Source: Candidatus Uhrbacteria bacterium (GTDB lineage Bacteria; Patescibacteriota; Patescibacteriia; UBA9934; GWF2-40-263). Taken from it: a stretch of 9,270 bases of DNA. The notes beneath the pieces are model-generated. The model was not told the origin of the DNA, ran no database searches, and saw only the letters and a program-made list of their open reading frames with translations. The position numbers were made by a program, and so were the translations under genes. Positions within the stretch are counted from its first letter, which is position 1; each line of letters opens with the position of its first letter. Positions 5,734-9,270 of this stretch are shown piece after piece. Where the stretch lies: positions 1 through 9,270 of the forward strand of contig JAHFIS010000016.1 of assembly GCA_023246275.1 (NCBI GenBank), read 5' to 3'.

Positions 5734-6171
5734 ATGCAAACCGCGCGACCATACGACCCCTGCTGGCACCCCGACGTCGCCGAATACAAGCGCGAACTCG
5801 ACGACCCGGCGAACATGCCGGAAATTCGAAAGAGGGCGCAGCGAATGCTCGACCACTGGGAAACCCGCCAGACGGCGGAACGCGACCTCACGAAGCGGCT
5901 CGAGGCGTTCCGGGCATACGAGCGCGACCCGCGCTACCGGGAAAGCATGGACCCGCTGCTCATCGACAGGAGCGCGGTGGAGATGGCGGCGCTCCTCGTC
6001 CACGCCCGTCCGCAGACCCGCGTCTGGTTCCAGCCGATCCACGACGAGACCGTCGTCATCGCCAGGCGAACCCGGCATCTCCGCCAGGCCATCCTGCTCG
6101 CCCAGTCCTTCCCCGTCCTCGACGTCGACGAACGTCCCGGTCGACCGTCAGCCCTCGGCATCTCCTGCTGA
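5734..6171 (+). CDS. Small protein of unknown function, only plus-strand gene
   Basis: A 145-residue soluble protein I do not recognise. It begins MQTARPYDPCWHPDVAEY. Residues 14-60 are highly charged and helical (VAEYKREL, IRKRAQRMLDHWETRQTAERDL). A more globular half holds the segments DPLLIDRSAVEMAALLVHA and RVWFQPIHDETVVIARR. There is no signal peptide or membrane segment. Reality is supported by a consensus promoter, an ideal Shine-Dalgarno, GC-rich third positions and a terminator right after the stop. An opposing 148-codon frame on the minus strand (5632-6078) lacks such support. It is transcribed divergently from cca and convergently with ileS. The distinct promoter style may mean separate control or acquisition by transfer; neither is shown. 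Confidence 0.8.
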   Translation: MQTARPYDPCWHPDVAEYKRELDDPANMPEIRKRAQRMLDHWETRQTAERDLTKRLEAFRAYERDPRYRESMDPLLIDRSAVEMAALLVHARPQTRVWFQPIHDETVVIARRTRHLRQAILLAQSFPVLDVDERPGRPSALGISC

Positions 6172-6188
6172 GGTATTTTTTATCCGAA

Positions 6189-6218
6189 GAAAAGACGGGG
6201 CGCGCGTCCCGTCTTTTC
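6189..6218. terminator. Bidirectional intrinsic terminator between converging genes
   Basis: GAAAAGACGGG (6189-6199) and CCCGTCTTTTC (6208-6218) form a perfect 11-bp stem around an 8-base GC-rich loop. Flanking A and T runs supply a U-tract in both directions. It lies 17 bases after the plus-strand stop (6171) and 5 bases from the ileS stop (6224), so it serves both. Confidence 0.9.
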
Positions 6219-6223
6219 CTAAT

Positions 6224-9091
6224 TTAGATTTTCTCGAACCCAACGGCCATCTCGAACTCGTTCGCGCGGAAGGTCTCCGCGTTCGCGGGACGATCCCCGG
6301 TCGTTCGAAGCGACGTGCCAAGGACGCCGGTCACGAGCGCGTCGCGGTGCTCCTCAAGCGCGGTGGCGACTTCCGACTCCGTCGACTCGACGAACACCTC
6401 GATGCGGTCCTCGATCGTGAGCCCGGCGTTCTTGCGCATCGCGTTCACGCGGCGGACGATCTCGCGGACCGTTCCCTCGCGGACCAGCTCCGGAGTCATG
6501 GTGAGGTCGAGCGAGCACTCGGTCCCGCCCTTCTCGACGATGACCTTCTTCACGTTCACCTCGTCGCGGATGAGCGCGAGATATTCCTCGCCGAGCTCGC
6601 CGGACGGGATCGTGACGATGGCGGCGGCGAGAACCTGGCGCACGTTCTTGCCCGCGTTCGATCGCGCCTCGAGCAGCTTGGAGACGACGGTGCGCAGCTG
6701 CTGCATCTTCGCGAGCGCGTCCTCGTCGATGGCCGCCGCGTCGAACGTCGGCCAGGCCTCGAGGTGGACGGATTCCATGTCGCCGCTCAGGCGAAGGTAC
6801 AGGTCCTCCGCGAAGAACGGGGCGAACGGAGCGAGAAGCTTCGCGACCGTCATGAGCGATTCACGCAACGTCGCGAGGGCGGCGGACTTGTCCGCCTCGT
6901 CGTCGGCCTTGAAGCGGTCGCGGGAACGGCGGAGCCACCACGTCGACAAGTCGTCGATGAGCACGGCCACGAGGCGCGCCGGCTCGGTGACGCGGAACGC
7001 GTCGAGGCCGTCGGTGACTTCGCGAATCGTCTGGTGCGTGCGGGCGACGATCCATTTGTCGAGGACGCCGAGGCCAACACCGGGCGTTCCCCCTAACGCC
7101 CGGTGTTTCTCATCGTCGCGATAGGTCTCGTAGAACGCCGCGACGTTGCCCAGAATCCCGAACACCGACCTCTGCATCTCCACCAGGGTCTTCTCGTCGA
7201 ACCGCTTGCTCTCGCCCGGCTGGTTGATGGTGTACATGTACCAGCGGACGGAATCGGCGCCGTAGGCCTCGATCATTTCCATCGGTTTTACGATATTTCC
7301 AAGGGATTTCGACATCTTCTTACCTTTTGCATCCTGCACGTGGCCGAGGCAGATGACGTTCTTGAACGGTCGCTCGAGACCAAGCGCGGTCGAGACGGCG
7401 AGGAGCGTGTAGAACCATCCGCGCGTCTGGTCGATGGCCTCGCAGATGTAGTCGGCGGGATAGTGGTTGCGCGCAAACTCGCCCGACGCGTACGGCATCG
7501 CGCCCGAGTCGAACCACACGTCGCATACGTCCTTCACGCGCCGGCTCGATCCGCCGCACTTGGCGCACCTCACGAACACCTCGTCGACGTACGGGCGATG
7601 CGGGTCGAAGTCCTTCCCGACTCCCAGCTCGGCGAACGATCCCACGCACGTCTTCTCCCCGCACTCCTGGCACACCCAGATCGGCAGCGGCGTCCCCCAG
7701 TAGCGTTCGCGCGAAAACGCCCAGTCCTTCACCTCGCGCAGCCACTCGCCGAACCTCCCCTGCTGGATGTGCGCCGGCTCCCAGTTGATCTTCTCGTTCT
7801 CCTCGAGCAGCTTGTCGCGCAGCGAGCTCATGCGGATGTACCACGAGTCCTTGGCGTAGTAGATGACCTTCGACTTGCAGCGCCAGCAGTGCGGATACGA
7901 GTGCTCGTACTTTTCCTTCTTGAAAAGCAGCCCGCGGTGCGCGAGGTCCTTGATGATATCGATGGTCACGGCCTCGTCGGTGACGAGCCGGCCCGCGAGA
8001 AAGTCCGCGCTCGGCAAGAACGTCCCGTCGAGCCTCACGAGATGATACTTCGGCAGCCCGATCTTGTTCCCGAGCTCGAAGTCGTCGGCGCCGTACATGA
8101 CCGCCGTGTGGACAATCCCGGAACCATCCGTCGTCGTCACGAAATCCGCGGCCGCGACGTACCACGCCTTCTTGTCCTGCTCCGTCCCCTTGATCGCGTC
8201 GCGAACGAACGGGTACAGCGGCTCGTATTCCATGCCGACGAGCGCGGAGCCGTCGACCTCCTCGACGGTCTCGGCCTCTGGCGCGACGACGGACAGCCGG
8301 TCCTTCGCACACCATAAGAATTCCTCCCCGACGCGGACCTTCACGTACCGAATCTTCTCCCCGACCGCAAGTGCGACGTTGCTCGGCAGCGTCCACGGCG
8401 TGGTCGTCCAGGCGACGAGATACTCCGGCCCTCCCTGCCCTACCGGCCCTCCTATCCTCTCGACGACCCGAAACTTCGCATACACCGAAATGTCCTTCAC
8501 GTCCTGGTATCCCTGCGACAATTCGTGCGACGACAAACTCGTGCCGCAGCGCGGGCAGTGCGGCGTGACGCGGTAATCCTGGTACAGCAGGCCGCGGTCC
8601 CAAATTTTCTTGATGACGCCCCAGAGCGACTCGACGTACTCCGGCTTGTAGGTCACGTACGCGTTGTCGATGTCCACCCAGTACCCAATCCGCTTCGTGA
8701 ACTCCTGCCACTCGGTGAGATAGGTCCACACGGATTCCTTGCACTTCGCGTTGAACTCCCGGATCCCAAACTCCTCAATCTGCGCCTTCCCCGTGAATCC
8801 AAGCTGCTTCTCAACTTCGAGCTCGACCGGCAGCCCGTGCGTGTCCCAGCCTCCTTTTCGGTCGACATGGAAGCCGCGCATCGTCTTGTACCGCGGCATC
8901 AGATCCTTAAAGGCGCGCGCCTCGACGTGATGGATCCCCGGCCGCCCGTTCGCCGTCGGCGGACCCTCGTAAAAAACAAAATCGCCCATCGGAGCCGGCT
9001 TTTCCAAGGATTTCTGGAAGATGGAATTCTTCTCCCAATACTCCAATATCTGCTTTTCCCTCTCGGGAAGCGAAAGCCGTTCGTCGGGCAT
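6224..9091 (-). CDS. ileS: Isoleucyl-tRNA synthetase, type 2, with GIHH signature
   Basis: A 955-residue class Ia synthetase that charges tRNA-Ile with isoleucine and edits valine. In order: FYEGPPTANGRPG (40-52), the altered HIGH motif G52-I53-H54-H55, GGWDTHGLPVE (80-90) typical of Ile enzymes, and C179/C182. The editing domain follows with WTTTPWTLPSN (228-238) and SGIVHTAVMYGADD (324-337). Further Cys pairs are C402/C405, C474/C477 and C509/C512, then WFDSG (526-530) and KMSKS (592-596), and a helical anticodon-binding C-terminus. The sequence style matches the eukaryote-like IleRS2 group. Two in-frame low-complexity segments, near residues 213-222 and 662-672, carry odd repeats listed separately. 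The start follows a hairpin with no clear Shine-Dalgarno. It ends at a terminator shared with the facing gene. Confidence 0.97.
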   Translation of the reverse strand: MPDERLSLPEREKQILEYWEKNSIFQKSLEKPAPMGDFVFYEGPPTANGRPGIHHVEARAFKDLMPRYKTMRGFHVDRKGGWDTHGLPVELEVEKQLGFTGKAQIEEFGIREFNAKCKESVWTYLTEWQEFTKRIGYWVDIDNAYVTYKPEYVESLWGVIKKIWDRGLLYQDYRVTPHCPRCGTSLSSHELSQGYQDVKDISVYAKFRVVERIGGPVGQGGPEYLVAWTTTPWTLPSNVALAVGEKIRYVKVRVGEEFLWCAKDRLSVVAPEAETVEEVDGSALVGMEYEPLYPFVRDAIKGTEQDKKAWYVAAADFVTTTDGSGIVHTAVMYGADDFELGNKIGLPKYHLVRLDGTFLPSADFLAGRLVTDEAVTIDIIKDLAHRGLLFKKEKYEHSYPHCWRCKSKVIYYAKDSWYIRMSSLRDKLLEENEKINWEPAHIQQGRFGEWLREVKDWAFSRERYWGTPLPIWVCQECGEKTCVGSFAELGVGKDFDPHRPYVDEVFVRCAKCGGSSRRVKDVCDVWFDSGAMPYASGEFARNHYPADYICEAIDQTRGWFYTLLAVSTALGLERPFKNVICLGHVQDAKGKKMSKSLGNIVKPMEMIEAYGADSVRWYMYTINQPGESKRFDEKTLVEMQRSVFGILGNVAAFYETYRDDEKHRALGGTPGVGLGVLDKWIVARTHQTIREVTDGLDAFRVTEPARLVAVLIDDLSTWWLRRSRDRFKADDEADKSAALATLRESLMTVAKLLAPFAPFFAEDLYLRLSGDMESVHLEAWPTFDAAAIDEDALAKMQQLRTVVSKLLEARSNAGKNVRQVLAAAIVTIPSGELGEEYLALIRDEVNVKKVIVEKGGTECSLDLTMTPELVREGTVREIVRRVNAMRKNAGLTIEDRIEVFVESTESEVATALEEHRDALVTGVLGTSLRTTGDRPANAETFRANEFEMAVGFEKI
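7076..7107. repeat. Perfect 13-bp hairpin inside ileS
   Basis: AACACCGGGCGTT (7076-7088) and AACGCCCGGTGTT (7095-7107) are exact reverse complements around a 6-base loop CCCCCT. It encodes part of KHRALGGTPGVG (residues 660-671) in the linker before the anticodon-binding domain. It includes a TTA leucine codon, which appears uncommon in this GC-rich gene. Confidence 0.85.
8425..8452. repeat. 18-bp-period duplication with G-quadruplex motif inside ileS
   Basis: CCGGCCCTCC occurs at 8425-8434 and 8443-8452, giving an 18-base period that encodes GGPVGQ then GGP. On the coding strand, positions 8449-8429 read as four GGG runs with loops of 6, 2 and 1 bases, which fits the canonical G-quadruplex pattern. 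The preceding Ile codon is ATA. The segment is a loop insertion just before the editing-domain WTTTPW motif. Confidence 0.75.
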
Positions 9092-9100
9092 ACGTTTCTA

Positions 9101-9117
9101 GGCGGATATCAGCCGCC
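9101..9117 (-). promoter_or_regulatory. Hairpin in the ileS leader
   Basis: GGCGG-(7 bases)-CCGCC forms a perfect 5-bp GC stem ending 9 bases before the ileS ATG, in the place where a Shine-Dalgarno would sit. It could limit or position ribosome loading. No T-box features are visible; the predicted leader is only about 40 bases, too short for one. Confidence 0.4.
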
Positions 9118-9140
9118 GGTAAAGGAATAACGATGGAGGG

Positions 9141-9169
9141 ATCGTAGCAAAGGGACTACTTGCTTGCAA
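9141..9169 (-). promoter_or_regulatory. Probable ileS promoter
   Basis: On the minus strand, TTGCAA (9169-9164) and TACGAT (9146-9141) are spaced by 17 bases, and TGC before the -10 makes it an extended -10. The -35 half overlaps the last codons of the upstream gene. The predicted leader is about 40 bases and contains the hairpin at 9101-9117. The matches are partial, so this is tentative. Confidence 0.45.
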
Positions 9170-9270
9170 GCCACTTCCCCAGCTGACGAAAATGGCTGTA
9201 CTCGTAGAAATACTCGCCCCACTCGGCCATTTCCGCGTCGGTCATGTCGGAGAGCGCCTTCTTGTTCTTA
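9156..9270 (-). CDS. C-terminal tail of an unidentified protein (cut by window edge)
   Basis: The last 37 codons of a minus-strand gene, ending KWLASK and TAG at 9156-9158. The visible part is hydrophilic and helical, with a run of acidic and aromatic residues (EWGEYFYEY). Nothing diagnostic is present, so no function is proposed. It precedes ileS by 64 bases with no obvious terminator, so read-through into ileS is possible. Confidence 0.55.
   Translation of the reverse strand, partial: KNKKALSDMTDAEMAEWGEYFYEYSHFRQLGKWLASK

Noticed and set aside
5632..6078. A 148-codon minus-strand open frame opposite the plus-strand gene.
   Set aside because: No ribosome site or promoter, and Arg/Val/Leu-rich shadow composition; the plus-strand frame has promoter, Shine-Dalgarno and terminator.
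7103..8317. A 404-codon plus-strand open frame and a 474-codon minus-strand alternative frame (7320-8744) across ileS.
   Set aside because: Both are antisense or shifted readings of a secure ileS gene in GC-rich DNA, with Arg- and Ala-rich shadow composition and no initiation signals.
9092..9155. T-box riboswitch controlling ileS.
   Set aside because: The gap is only 64 bases and holds a single small hairpin; no specifier loop, antiterminator or T-box sequence.
1..9270. CRISPR array, insertion sequence, phage or toxin-antitoxin or defence cassette.
   Set aside because: No spaced repeat array, transposase, integrase, terminal inverted repeats or recognisable defence gene; the genes are housekeeping or unknown.
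1..9270. Recoded UGA (as in some CPR lineages).
   Set aside because: TGA ends the Smr, cca and plus-strand genes at sensible protein lengths, and no secure gene contains an internal in-frame TGA.

Overview
The window is GC-rich (about 60% by eye). It carries a compact, almost entirely minus-strand set of bacterial housekeeping genes and conserved unknowns. TGA is used as a stop at several secure gene ends (Smr, CCA enzyme, plus-strand gene), so the standard code applies. The tight packing, ATGA start/stop overlaps, near-leaderless starts, a eukaryote-like (type 2) isoleucyl-tRNA synthetase and large unrecognised proteins suggest a Patescibacteria/CPR-like or other deep-branching uncultured lineage. 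That assignment is inference; no marker in the window proves it.

Layout in plus coordinates. 1-512 (-): N-terminal part of an HD-domain-like protein, cut by the window edge. 566-1147 (-): uridine kinase-like P-loop kinase. 1144-1452 (-): small Smr-domain protein, overlapping the kinase by 4 bases and therefore probably cotranscribed with it. 1472-1496: intrinsic terminator for the gene upstream. 1543-2592 (-): large conserved-looking protein of unknown function. 2622-3266, 3245-4093 and 4090-5622 (all -): an overlapping operon reading CCA tRNA nucleotidyltransferase, then a DHH-like phosphoesterase, then a multi-pass membrane protein. 5734-6171 (+): the only plus-strand gene, a small unknown protein with its own textbook sigma70 promoter, Shine-Dalgarno and terminator. 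6224-9091 (-): isoleucyl-tRNA synthetase. 9156-9270 (-): C-terminal tail of another gene.

Expression signals are unusually readable. Three minus-strand transcription units have TGTATACT -10 elements. Two of these lie only 8-9 bases from the ATG, which predicts leaderless or nearly leaderless mRNAs. In the third (cca) a palindrome lies between the -10 and the start. A fourth unit (the HD gene) has TGTATAAT. The plus-strand gene instead has TTGACA-17-TGATAT and a strong AGGAG. Two terminators about 4.7 kb apart share the same stem arms, AAAAGACGG/CCGTCTTTT.

Several genes converge on RNA and nucleotide metabolism: tRNA charging (ileS), tRNA 3'-end maturation (cca), pyrimidine salvage (the kinase), and possibly RNA cleavage or ribosome rescue (Smr) and small-RNA or nucleotide hydrolysis (DHH). 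I found no complete novel defence or mobile system, CRISPR array, insertion sequence, tRNA or rRNA. The best leads are the swapped GIHH active-site signature in the synthetase, a perfect 13-bp hairpin and a G-quadruplex motif inside ileS, the shared promoter and terminator words, and the unrecognised proteins. No stretch longer than about 300 bases lacks a gene.
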